Assembly (NCBI GenBank): GCA_023458355.1
Contig: JAEWZS010000134.1
Coordinates: 1 to 5,432 of the forward strand
Direction of reading: 5' to 3'
Length of the DNA stretch: 5,432 bases
DNA from: Bacillota bacterium
Lineage (GTDB): Bacteria > Bacillota > Clostridia > Christensenellales > CAG-138
Under the pieces are notes generated by a model. That model ran no database searches. It was not told where the DNA came from and saw only the letters and a program-made list of their open reading frames with translations. Positions 1 to 5,432 of the stretch are shown one piece after another (the stretch's first letter is position 1; every line of letters starts with the position of its first letter). A program made the position numbers and the translations under genes.

Positions 1-1545
1 CCTTTTGCCGTGATGTTTCCCGATCTAAACTCCATAAAGGAGCACACGGTCGTGAGCGAAAAAGAGGCAGAACTTTTAAACACAAGTGCAAGGCCTATCG
101 TATTGCTTGAAAGAAAGCCCTCGCGCATCGTGAAGGATGTATACGGCAACAGCCGATATATGGGCGCGTTTTTACCTTATACGCCGCTTCATCATCTATT
201 GCTGAAGGATACCGGGCCAATCGTTTTGACGAGTGCTAACCCGAGCGGACTGCCCATTTTTCAAGATGACGCGGACATGCTCGTATTTTTTGAAGATAAC
301 GAGCTAATCTCGGGTGTATTGTGGCACGACAGGGAAATCATCCGAAGGCTCGACGATTCCGTCGCTGCCGTTGTAAACGATACAACGAATGTACTCCGCC
401 GCGCGCGCGGGTATGTTCCCTTCCCCACAGCACTTAAAGGCTTTGATGTAACTCCATCCATCCTCTGCACGGGTGCGCAGGAGAAAAGCGCATTTTGCCT
501 TATCCAAAACGGTTTTGCCTATGTGAGTGCGGAAGCAAGCGCACTCGATACGCTGGAATCGGTTTTTGCTTACGAAAATGCGGTTGCCGATTTTGAGCAA
601 ACGCTTCGTATTACGCCTGAAGCTGTTGCATGCGACCTTCACCCTCATTATGAAAGTACGCTTTATGCAAAAAACCGCAATCTTCCGATTATCTATGTGC
701 AGCACCATTATGCGCACATCGCCTCTGTGATGGCGGAGCACGGCTTAAAGGAAAACGTGCTCGGCGCGGCATTTGATGGCACAGGGTTTGGGGAGGACAA
801 CAGCATATGGGGCGGGGAGTTTATTCTCGTGCAAAACGGGGAGTTTTCACGTATAGGCCATTTAAAGCCCATAAAGCTGTTCAGCTCGGACGATTCCGTC
901 CGCCAGGCTTGGAAAAGTGCCCTGTGCTATCTACTTGATGCAGAGCTTATAGAGGAAGCGAAAGCGCACGCCTACGGTGAGCACTTTGAACTTATATCCA
1001 CAGCGCTAAAAGCGGGCATCAATACGATTTTATCCTCGAGCATGGGCCGCGCGTTTGACGCTGCAAGCTCCGTTTTGAACATCTGCCACGAATCGGACTA
1101 CGACGGCCAAAGTGCTATTGAACTTGAAAACGCGGCAGCGCTCTATCAAAAAGAAAATTCGGTTTTAACCAAGGAGCCTTTGCCCTATTTGCTTATTGAG
1201 GATGCGAGCGGACCCATCATAGACCTTGCACCAACGTTTACGGCACTGTGTATGGGGAAAAAACAAAACGAAAGTACAAATAAACTCGCATACCGCTTTC
1301 ATCTTACGGTTTGCGCGTTTACGCGAAAGGTATTTCAATCGCTCCGCGAAAAAACGGGCATTACAACCGTTGCGCTTTCGGGCGGCGTGTTCCAAAACAG
1401 GCTTTTGACCGAAATACTCGTCCCGATGCTCGAGCGCGACGGATTTAAGGTTTACCGAAACGAAGCGTATCCTGCGGGCGATGGGTGCATACCTCTCGGA
1501 CAAGGGTATGCAGCACTTACGACATTGAATAATAAGAAGGGGTGA
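1..1545 (+). CDS. hypF: Carbamoyltransferase HypF, C-terminal two thirds (5' end outside window)
   Basis: HypF makes carbamoyl adenylate from carbamoyl phosphate and ATP and passes the carbamoyl group to the C-terminal Cys of HypE, the first step of cyanide-ligand synthesis for [NiFe]-hydrogenase, in the cytoplasm. The frame is open from base 1 and gives 514 residues. The family is about 750 long, so the acylphosphatase domain, zinc fingers and start of the YrdC domain lie upstream; the GTG at 10 and ATG at 13 are internal. Numbering from base 1, the YrdC part shows LTSANPSG (76-83), RRLDDSV (115-121) and RRARGYVP (133-140). The Kae1-like part shows metal-binding HHYAH (235-239), FDGTGFGEDN (258-267), GGVFQNR (461-467) and GDGCIPLGQ (493-501). 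The usual SQHIGDL stretch reads SAEASALD (176-183), which is unusual. The stop overlaps the hypC ribosome binding site. The family assignment is firm. Confidence 0.97.
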   Translation, partial: PFAVMFPDLNSIKEHTVVSEKEAELLNTSARPIVLLERKPSRIVKDVYGNSRYMGAFLPYTPLHHLLLKDTGPIVLTSANPSGLPIFQDDADMLVFFEDNELISGVLWHDREIIRRLDDSVAAVVNDTTNVLRRARGYVPFPTALKGFDVTPSILCTGAQEKSAFCLIQNGFAYVSAEASALDTLESVFAYENAVADFEQTLRITPEAVACDLHPHYESTLYAKNRNLPIIYVQHHYAHIASVMAEHGLKENVLGAAFDGTGFGEDNSIWGGEFILVQNGEFSRIGHLKPIKLFSSDDSVRQAWKSALCYLLDAELIEEAKAHAYGEHFELISTALKAGINTILSSSMGRAFDAASSVLNICHESDYDGQSAIELENAAALYQKENSVLTKEPLPYLLIEDASGPIIDLAPTFTALCMGKKQNESTNKLAYRFHLTVCAFTRKVFQSLREKTGITTVALSGGVFQNRLLTEILVPMLERDGFKVYRNEAYPAGDGCIPLGQGYAALTTLNNKKG

Positions 1546-1547
1546 TC
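1537..1547 (+). promoter_or_regulatory. Ribosome binding site of hypC, overlapping the hypF stop
   Basis: AAGGGGTGATC differs by one base from a full anti-16S match (AAGGAGGTGATC type, one G short). The G run ends 8 nt before the ATG at 1551. It includes the hypF stop TGA (1543-1545), so hypF and hypC translation is probably coupled. It supports ATG 1551 over the in-frame GTG at 1542, which lies inside the site. Confidence 0.8.
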
Positions 1548-1550
1548 TCC

Positions 1551-1769
1551 ATGTGTATCGCAGTTGCCGGGCGTGTAATCGAAAAGGAAGGCAGCAAAGG
1601 TAAAGTGGATGTGCGCGGGAACATACTTCGCGCAGAGCTTTCGCTTGTAGACGCTCAGGTGGGCGACTATGTGCTTTTGCACGCCGGCTGCGCCATATCG
1701 CTTATAACAAAGTCCGAGGTTGAAGAATTAGACGAGCTATTCGCTCAGATGGAATTTATTGATGGATAG
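1551..1769 (+). CDS. hypC: Hydrogenase maturation chaperone HypC
   Basis: Small chaperone (72 residues, at the short end for the family) that binds HypD, carries the iron centre during assembly of Fe(CN)2CO, and then binds the hydrogenase large-subunit precursor. The start at ATG 1551 puts the essential Cys at position 2 (MCIAVAGRV), as in all HypC proteins, where the N-terminal Met is removed to expose it. The OB-fold signature VGDYVLLHAGCAI follows in the middle, and the acidic C-terminal helix (EVEELDELFAQME) is typical. Two departures from consensus are visible. The usual MC-x-A-x-P-G has Ala in place of Pro at position 6, and the usual aromatic residue after HAG is Cys. The 3' end overlaps hypD by 8 nt, which suggests translational coupling. 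A longer reading from GTG 1542 would bury the essential Cys. Confidence 0.95.
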   Translation: MCIAVAGRVIEKEGSKGKVDVRGNILRAELSLVDAQVGDYVLLHAGCAISLITKSEVEELDELFAQMEFIDG

Positions 1770-2811
1770 AGCAGAATTTCTTGCCTCAAGCATCCGTTCC
1801 TATGACGGACCTCCTGCGCGGCTTATAGAGGTATGCGGCACGCACACGAGAAGTATCGTGCAATTTGGCGTGCATGCCGTTTTGCCCCCGCAAGTAAAGC
1901 TTATATCGGGTCCCGGCTGCCCCGTTTGCGTAACCCCTTCGGGTTACATCGACCGATCGATAGAATGGAGCCTTAAAAAAGGCGTATGTCTTTGCGCATT
2001 CGGTGATCTTATTCGCGTTCCCGGAAGCGAACTTTCGCTTTTACAAGCAAAGGCGCAAGGCGCAAGGGTTGAGATCGTCTATTCGCCCATGGAAGTGCTT
2101 GATTTTGCGAAAGCTGAGCCCCAAACGCAGTTTATATTTGCTGCCGTCGGCTTTGAAACTACACTTCCCATCTATGCACTTTTATTGAAGCGTTTAGAAG
2201 AGGAAAATATAGATAATGTGCGGCTGTTAACCGCCGTGAAGGCACTTATGCCGGCGCTTTATTTTCTTACCGAGTCCGGTTCTTTCATTACGGGCTTCAT
2301 CGGCCCGGGGCATGTGAGCGCCATTTTAGGGAGCGATATTTACAAGCCATTTTGTGAATCCAGGCGCGTGCCGCTCACGGTGGCCGGATTTCAATACGAA
2401 CAGGTGCTTGCAGGAATTTACGACCTTCTTAGCCAAATCAAGTCCGGCACATACGAGGCACATAACCTTTATACGGGTGTCGTAAGCGCAAAGGGTAATG
2501 TAGAGGCTCTCGCTCTCATTAACGAATGCTTTTTTACAGCTGCATCCCCTTGGCGCGGCCTTGGGGAAATACCCGACTCCGGTTATTTTATAGCACCGCG
2601 TTATGCGCGATTTGACGCAGGCTCCATGGATATCCCCTTAGGCAAAGAAAAAAAAGGCTGTTTGTGCGGCAGCGTCATTGCAGGGCAGTCTTCGCCGCTT
2701 GAATGCCCGCACTTTAACAAAAGCTGTACCCCCGCTTCCCCCTTCGGCCCATGCATGGTATCGGCAGAGGGGGCATGTGGGGTGTGGGCCGGTGCTCGGT
2801 CGCGCAAGTGA
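1762..2811 (+). CDS. hypD: Hydrogenase maturation iron-sulfur protein HypD
   Basis: HypD forms the scaffold complex with HypC on which the Fe(CN)2CO unit is built, and its 4Fe-4S cluster supplies redox chemistry for cyanide transfer from HypE. The product is 349 residues, slightly shorter than many homologues at the N-terminus. Visible motifs are EVCGTHT with Cys25, GPGCPVCVTP with Cys53 and Cys56 (spacing as in the E. coli C41/C69/C72 set), AVGFETT in the middle, and GPGHVS near 181-186. The C-terminal cluster region has Cys300, 302, 315, 322, 331 and 339, including CTPASPFGPCMVS and EGAC. The usual GFEPxD stretch reads GFQYEQ (209-214). I chose ATG 1762. A TTG directly before it (1759) is possible but weaker. 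Only a weak GGA lies upstream, so expression probably depends on coupling to hypC, whose end it overlaps by 8 nt. Confidence 0.97.
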   Translation: MDRAEFLASSIRSYDGPPARLIEVCGTHTRSIVQFGVHAVLPPQVKLISGPGCPVCVTPSGYIDRSIEWSLKKGVCLCAFGDLIRVPGSELSLLQAKAQGARVEIVYSPMEVLDFAKAEPQTQFIFAAVGFETTLPIYALLLKRLEEENIDNVRLLTAVKALMPALYFLTESGSFITGFIGPGHVSAILGSDIYKPFCESRRVPLTVAGFQYEQVLAGIYDLLSQIKSGTYEAHNLYTGVVSAKGNVEALALINECFFTAASPWRGLGEIPDSGYFIAPRYARFDAGSMDIPLGKEKKGCLCGSVIAGQSSPLECPHFNKSCTPASPFGPCMVSAEGACGVWAGARSRK

Positions 2812-2817
2812 CAACGG

Positions 2818-2871
2818 TCATACCAGCGAACGCGTTTCCCGGTAGGGCGGTATGATTTCATGCCGACGCGT
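2818..2871 (+). other. Possible structured RNA element between hypD and hypE
   Basis: The 122-nt hypD-hypE gap has no gene but can fold. ACGCGT at 2830-2835 can pair with ACGCGT at 2866-2871. Inside it CCC (2838-2840) can pair with GGG (2845-2847), and CGGTATG (2848-2854) with CATGCCG (2859-2865) over an ATTT loop, with one G-U pair. Together these form a three-way junction. A competing pairing joins TCATACC (2818-2824) to GGTATGA (2849-2855) and excludes the last hairpin. No T-run follows, so it is not an ordinary terminator. A role in mRNA processing, attenuation or ligand sensing is inference; I recognise no known riboswitch here. Confidence 0.35.
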
Positions 2872-2922
2872 AACCTAAAAACCTGAATCCCGGATAGATA
2901 TACTGCAATACATCATCCCTTT

Positions 2923-2929
2923 GGAGGTG
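2923..2929 (+). promoter_or_regulatory. Ribosome binding site of hypE
   Basis: GGAGGTG is a strong Shine-Dalgarno sequence just before ATG 2934. Its GGAG can pair with CTCC at 2930-2933 over a 3-nt GTG loop, and TCC upstream (2916-2918) could also pair with GGA, so access to the site may be tuned. It fits independent ribosome entry at hypE after the long gap. Confidence 0.8.
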
Positions 2930-2933
2930 CTCC

Positions 2934-3920
2934 ATGAAAATTACTACGGCGCACGGCGGCGGCGGGAAATTGATGGGCGAGCTCATCGGTTCCGTATTTT
3001 TGCGCCATTTTGCCAATCAAACCTTAAACGCGCTTGAGGACGCGGCACTTTTGGATGTTCCCACCGGGAAGGTAGCCTTTACGACCGATTCTTTCGTGGT
3101 AACGCCTCTCTTTTTCCCGGGCGGCGACATAGGGCGGCTTGCCGTATGCGGCACGGTGAACGATCTTCTCTGCCGTGGTGCCGTCCCTAAATACCTATCA
3201 GCAGGCTTTATTTTGGAGGAAGGGCTCGATCTCGAAACCCTCGAACGCGTGGTGCGCTCCATGAAAGCGGCTGCAGATGAAGCGGGTGTTTCCATCGTGA
3301 CCGGTGATACCAAGGTGATTGAAGGAAAAGGCGGGCTTTATATCAACACTGCCGGTATCGGCCTCGTACAAGAAAACGTAAACATTAGTGCAAAAAACCT
3401 TACACCGGGCGATGCCATTCTAGTATCGGGTCACATGGGCAACCACCACGCAGCCATTTTGTCGAGCCGCATGCATATCCAAAACCGCATCGAGAGCGAC
3501 TGCGCACCTCTCAACGATATGGTACATAAGCTTCTTACTGCCGGCATACGCGTGCACGCGCTCCGTGACATCACACGCGGAGGGCTTGCCTCGGTGCTAA
3601 ACGAACTTGCACAAAGCTCCGGGGTAACCATTGAGCTTTCGAAAAACTATAACCCCGCAGATTCACAGGTACAGGGCTTTTGCGATATTCTGGGGCTTGA
3701 CCCCTACTATATGGGCAACGAAGGTAAGCTTTGCATCGCGGTAAATGGCGAGGACGAAGAAAAGGCGCTGTCGATACTTCGAAAAGCACGCTACGGGGAG
3801 TACGCCTGCCTTGCGGCTACGGTTACAGAAGGTGAACCCTCTGTGCTATTAAAAACCCGCTCCGGTGCAACGCGCGTCCTCGATGCGCTTGCGGGAGAGG
3901 GTCTGCCGCGGATATGTTAA
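2934..3920 (+). CDS. hypE: Hydrogenase maturation protein HypE (carbamoyl dehydratase)
   Basis: HypE accepts the carbamoyl group from HypF on its C-terminal Cys and uses ATP to dehydrate it to a thiocyanate, the cyanide donor for HypC-HypD. It belongs to the PurM/SelD-like ATP-binding fold and usually acts as a dimer. The length (328) is normal. Visible motifs are AHGGGGKLM (6-14), TTDSFVVTPLFFPGGDIG (50-67), CGTVNDL (72-78), SAGFILEEGL (89-98), VTGDTKV (122-128), RDITRGGLASVLNE (211-224), NEGKL (262-266) and the terminal PRIC with catalytic Cys328. The usual GDHG motif reads GNHH at 169-172 (SGHMGNHHAAI), an uncommon change, and NDL is followed by LCRG. The start ATG 2934 is set by a strong ribosome binding site. 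I see no clear terminator after the gene. Confidence 0.97.
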   Translation: MKITTAHGGGGKLMGELIGSVFLRHFANQTLNALEDAALLDVPTGKVAFTTDSFVVTPLFFPGGDIGRLAVCGTVNDLLCRGAVPKYLSAGFILEEGLDLETLERVVRSMKAAADEAGVSIVTGDTKVIEGKGGLYINTAGIGLVQENVNISAKNLTPGDAILVSGHMGNHHAAILSSRMHIQNRIESDCAPLNDMVHKLLTAGIRVHALRDITRGGLASVLNELAQSSGVTIELSKNYNPADSQVQGFCDILGLDPYYMGNEGKLCIAVNGEDEEKALSILRKARYGEYACLAATVTEGEPSVLLKTRSGATRVLDALAGEGLPRIC

Positions 3921-3974
3921 GCTTTTGATAAATACAGCGTCACAAATTTCACCGATTTCCTCGTATGCGCTCTA

Positions 3975-4003
3975 TTGTTTTGCCCTCGTGCGCACGATAT
4001 AAT
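3975..4003 (+). promoter_or_regulatory. Sigma-A type promoter upstream of the comFB-like gene
   Basis: TTGTTT (3975-3980) and a perfect TATAAT (3998-4003) are separated by exactly 17 nt. Transcription would start near 4010 and leave a leader of about 60 nt before TTG 4069. The leader holds a small hairpin, TGTAC (4028-4032) with GTACA (4038-4042). The -35 matches consensus at only three of six positions, which suits a regulated or moderate promoter. Its presence marks the end of the hyp transcription unit or a second entry point. Confidence 0.7.
3986..3997. repeat. Perfect 12-bp palindrome in the promoter spacer, candidate operator
   Basis: TCGTGCGCACGA equals its own reverse complement. It fills the last 12 of the 17 spacer bases and directly abuts the TATAAT box. 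A dimeric repressor bound here would block RNA polymerase, or an activator could act on the spacer. It is GC-richer than the AT-rich surroundings. The binding protein is unknown. Confidence 0.5.
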
Positions 4004-4053
4004 AAATATGTAGTAACAGATTGTTTTTGTACCCGGTGTACAGGCACATCGAT

Positions 4054-4060
4054 AAAGGAG
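4054..4060 (+). promoter_or_regulatory. Ribosome binding site that selects a TTG start
   Basis: AAAGGAG lies 8 nt before TTG 4069, the best spacing of any candidate start. The next ATG (4078) would have a 17-nt spacer, the GTG at 4060 overlaps the site itself, and the TTG at 4021 has no such sequence before it. This sets the start of the comFB-like gene. Confidence 0.75.
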
Positions 4061-4068
4061 TGAAAGCT

Positions 4069-4362
4069 TTGGAAGATATGAAAAAGATCATGCCGCGCAA
4101 TATTTTGGAAGAAATGGTCGATATGCGCGTAGATGAGTTGATGAAGAAAAGCGGCATCTGCTGCTGTATGTATTGCCGCGCAGATGTGGTAACCTATGCG
4201 CTCAACCATTTGCCGCCCAAGTACACCATCAGCATCGGCGGCGAAATCTTCACACGCTTCCATATCAACCAAGTGCAGTTTCAGGCAGACGTAACAGCTG
4301 CCATTCTCGTTGCTATCGAAAAGGTAGGAAAGCGCGCCAACCACGACCGCGGTGATAAGTAG
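4069..4362 (+). CDS. ComFB-family small protein
   Basis: The 97-residue product matches the late-competence ComFB family in length and pattern. An acidic helix (ILEEMVDMRVDELM, 12-25) is followed by a Cys cluster (CCCMYC, Cys31-33 and Cys36) in the place of the CTCQVC of Bacillus ComFB. Next come ADVVTYALNHLPPKY (38-52), a central strand-like segment (GGEIFTRF), and a helix with VQFQADVTAAILVAIEKV near the C-terminus. Known family facts: Bacillus ComFB is encoded in the comF operon but is not needed for transformation, it binds zinc through its cysteines, and relatives have been reported to bind cyclic dinucleotides. No comFA or comFC gene is next to this copy, so a competence role is not supported here and a regulatory role is inference. 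The gene has its own promoter with a palindrome in the spacer. A TTG start is likely; ATG 4078 is the alternative and would remove three residues. Confidence 0.85.
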   Translation: MEDMKKIMPRNILEEMVDMRVDELMKKSGICCCMYCRADVVTYALNHLPPKYTISIGGEIFTRFHINQVQFQADVTAAILVAIEKVGKRANHDRGDK

Positions 4363-4392
4363 GTCTTTCACAACTGCTTTTTGGATAAATTT

Positions 4393-4464
4393 GTTAATAA
4401 ACTATGAACGGAATGTTTTTTACAGCAAAGTATAGCAATTTATGCTATACTTTTGTTTATTAAC
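4393..4464. repeat. Two nested perfect inverted repeats in the comFB-permease gap
   Basis: Inner repeat: AAAGTATAGCA (4427-4437) and TGCTATACTTT (4443-4453), 11 bp with a 5-nt ATTTA loop. Outer repeat: GTTAATAAAC (4393-4402) and GTTTATTAAC (4455-4464), 10 bp. The right arms are one base apart, while the left arms are 24 nt apart. Read as RNA this is one long hairpin with a one-sided bulge, followed by CTTTTAT, so it could be a weak terminator for the comFB-like gene. Read as DNA it could be a pair of operators, because the inner repeat overlaps the candidate permease promoter. The stems are AT-rich, which is poor for a classical terminator. Confidence 0.7.
4419..4451 (+). promoter_or_regulatory. 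Candidate promoter of the permease gene
   Basis: Two overlapping readings are possible. TTTACA (4419-4424) with TATGCT (4441-4446) has a 16-nt spacer. An extended -10, TG-C-TATACT (4443-4451), needs no good -35. Either start would give a short leader before ATG 4486. Both sit within the inner inverted repeat, so binding there would control the promoter. The evidence is consensus matching only. Confidence 0.45.
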
Positions 4465-4485
4465 TTTTATCGGAGATGTGCTTCC

Positions 4486-5432
4486 ATGATGATAAAAACC
4501 GCCTTCAAAAACGCGGTGCGCACGCCGGTGAAAACCGCACTGTTCTTTTTGCTTCTCGCAGCCGTAACTGTATTTTTGTGTTTGGGTACAAGCATGTGGA
4601 GCACGAGCCAGGCCTTGCTTTTGGAGGCTGACAGCACGTTTGAAACCACAGCTGTACTCGAATACATCGGGAAAAATTACCCTGATTCACCCGAGGGCGA
4701 CAGCTTCATGCAGCAGTCGCTCGAGGGTTATGATTTTTCGCCCATCGAAACTAAACAGGAGGTGCTTTCTTTCGAACGGCAGCGCTCCATGGGCGGCTAC
4801 ATCGAAGGTTTGAAGCAAAGCCCCGTTGGCACGCACCGTTACAAGAATTATGGCATCATCCTCTTTACAGTGAAGTATGACACAGACCAAGGCGTTCGCT
4901 GCATGATCCAAAAAACCTACTTTTCCTCTGATGATTATTACGGGGGAATGTACTTTTACGCGCTGCCCTCGCAGCACCTTAAGGATGTTTGGGAACTTGA
5001 AGGCAACGACATGGGCCTTGAGCTCAACCACACCTACATCGCGCACGGGTATTTCACCACAGGTGCAAGCCGAGCACTTCTTTTTATAATCGATACGCCG
5101 GATGTTTCGGGTATGCCGGAGTACTCCAAAACCTCTCTTCAACACTTTGCATGTTTCGACGAGGAGGCTTTTCGCGGTCAGGCCGTTGAGGAATCGACCT
5201 ATTTCGTACATATAGCGGACCTCGCTAAGGCTTATGCCGTAGAGGAAGAGTACGTTGACGTGCAATTTACCTCCGACCTTGAATCCTACCTGGAGTTTTC
5301 GCGCAAGGAGCTTGCTATAACCACCGGCAGATCCTTTACAAAAGAGGAGTATAAAAACGCCAACGAGGTATGCGTTATAAGTGAACACCTTGCGGCACAA
5401 CTCGGGCTCTCCGTGGGTGATACACTCCATTT
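4486..5432 (+). CDS. ABC-transporter permease, FtsX/MacB type (3' end outside window)
   Basis: The frame is open for 315 codons to the window edge. A short basic N-terminus (MMIKTAFKNAVRTPVKT) precedes one hydrophobic helix (about residues 17-38), as in FtsX/MacB-like permeases. The rest of the visible part is a large soluble, presumably extracytoplasmic domain without further membrane helices. Its end carries the family-like stretch TGRSFTKEEYKNANEV followed by VISEHLAAQLGLSVGDTL, typical of the MacB periplasmic core fold. The remaining helices and any partner ATPase gene would lie downstream. The substrate cannot be told; relatives export peptides, antibiotics or lipoproteins, or transmit mechanical signals. 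The start is ATG 4486 or 4489, with GGAG at 4472-4475, a rather long 10-nt spacer for the first ATG. The antisense strand is also open for 247 codons over this gene, but that reading has no recognisable family. Confidence 0.85.
   Translation, partial: MMIKTAFKNAVRTPVKTALFFLLLAAVTVFLCLGTSMWSTSQALLLEADSTFETTAVLEYIGKNYPDSPEGDSFMQQSLEGYDFSPIETKQEVLSFERQRSMGGYIEGLKQSPVGTHRYKNYGIILFTVKYDTDQGVRCMIQKTYFSSDDYYGGMYFYALPSQHLKDVWELEGNDMGLELNHTYIAHGYFTTGASRALLFIIDTPDVSGMPEYSKTSLQHFACFDEEAFRGQAVEESTYFVHIADLAKAYAVEEEYVDVQFTSDLESYLEFSRKELAITTGRSFTKEEYKNANEVCVISEHLAAQLGLSVGDTLH

Noticed and set aside
304..741. A 145-codon - strand frame inside hypF
   Set aside because: It is antisense to well-conserved HypF motifs, with no family signature of its own.
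2852..2886. Two 8-codon mini-frames (ATG 2852 and ATG 2860) in the hypD-hypE gap as leader peptides
   Set aside because: Neither has a convincing ribosome binding site, and frames this short are expected by chance.
2899..2904. TATACT in the hypD-hypE gap as the -10 of a hypE promoter
   Set aside because: No acceptable -35 lies 16-18 nt upstream (the bases there are A-rich without TTG), so a promoter is not supported.
3921..3974. Intrinsic terminator after hypE
   Set aside because: I found no stable GC-rich stem followed by a T-run in this stretch.
4021..4068. Longer comFB-like reading from TTG 4021
   Set aside because: No ribosome binding site lies before it, and the added residues would be encoded by the leader that holds the real Shine-Dalgarno site at 4054-4060.
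3949..4371. A 140-codon - strand frame covering the comFB-like gene
   Set aside because: It runs antisense through a clear promoter and a recognised protein family on the + strand and shows no family motif.
4687..5430. A 247-codon open reading frame on the - strand under the permease gene
   Set aside because: The + strand is open over the same span and beyond, with a ribosome binding site, an N-terminal membrane helix and MacB-like core motifs. The antisense product shows no recognisable family and is a shadow.

Overview
The window carries the 3' part of a [NiFe]-hydrogenase maturation operon, then a small regulator-like gene of the ComFB family, then the start of an ABC-transporter permease gene. 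All genes are on the + strand. Strong purine-rich Shine-Dalgarno sites, one likely TTG start, a sigma-A type promoter (TTGTTT-N17-TATAAT) and a ComFB-family protein suggest a Gram-positive anaerobe of the Clostridia type with moderate GC. The species cannot be named from the sequence.

Layout: hypF (bases 1-1545, 5' end outside the window), hypC (1551-1769), hypD (1762-2811) and hypE (2934-3920) follow one another. The hypF/hypC gap is 5 nt and hypC/hypD overlap by 8 nt. Between hypD and hypE lies an unusually long 122-nt gap that can fold into a compact branched RNA. After hypE a clear promoter (3975-4003), with a perfect 12-bp palindrome in its spacer, drives a 97-residue ComFB-family gene (4069-4362). 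A 123-nt gap then holds two nested perfect inverted repeats overlapping a candidate promoter. The last gene (4486 to the window end, incomplete) encodes the N-terminal membrane segment and extracytoplasmic domain of an FtsX/MacB-type permease. No stretch above 300 bases lacks a gene.

How the genes work together: HypF makes a carbamoyl adenylate from carbamoyl phosphate and ATP and loads the C-terminal cysteine of HypE. HypE dehydrates this to a thiocyanate. The HypC-HypD complex, which holds the iron and a 4Fe-4S cluster, receives the cyanide and delivers the Fe(CN)2CO unit to the hydrogenase large subunit. All catalytic cysteines of this relay are present, so the system looks functional. HypF, HypC, HypD and HypE each depart from family consensus at positions that are usually well kept. 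hypA, hypB and the hydrogenase structural genes are not in the window. The ComFB and permease genes have their own promoter signals and need not belong to the hydrogenase pathway.

I found no mobile element, CRISPR array, tRNA or rRNA. The most interesting unexplained structures are the nested inverted repeats at 4393-4464, the palindrome inside the comFB promoter, and the foldable hypD-hypE gap.
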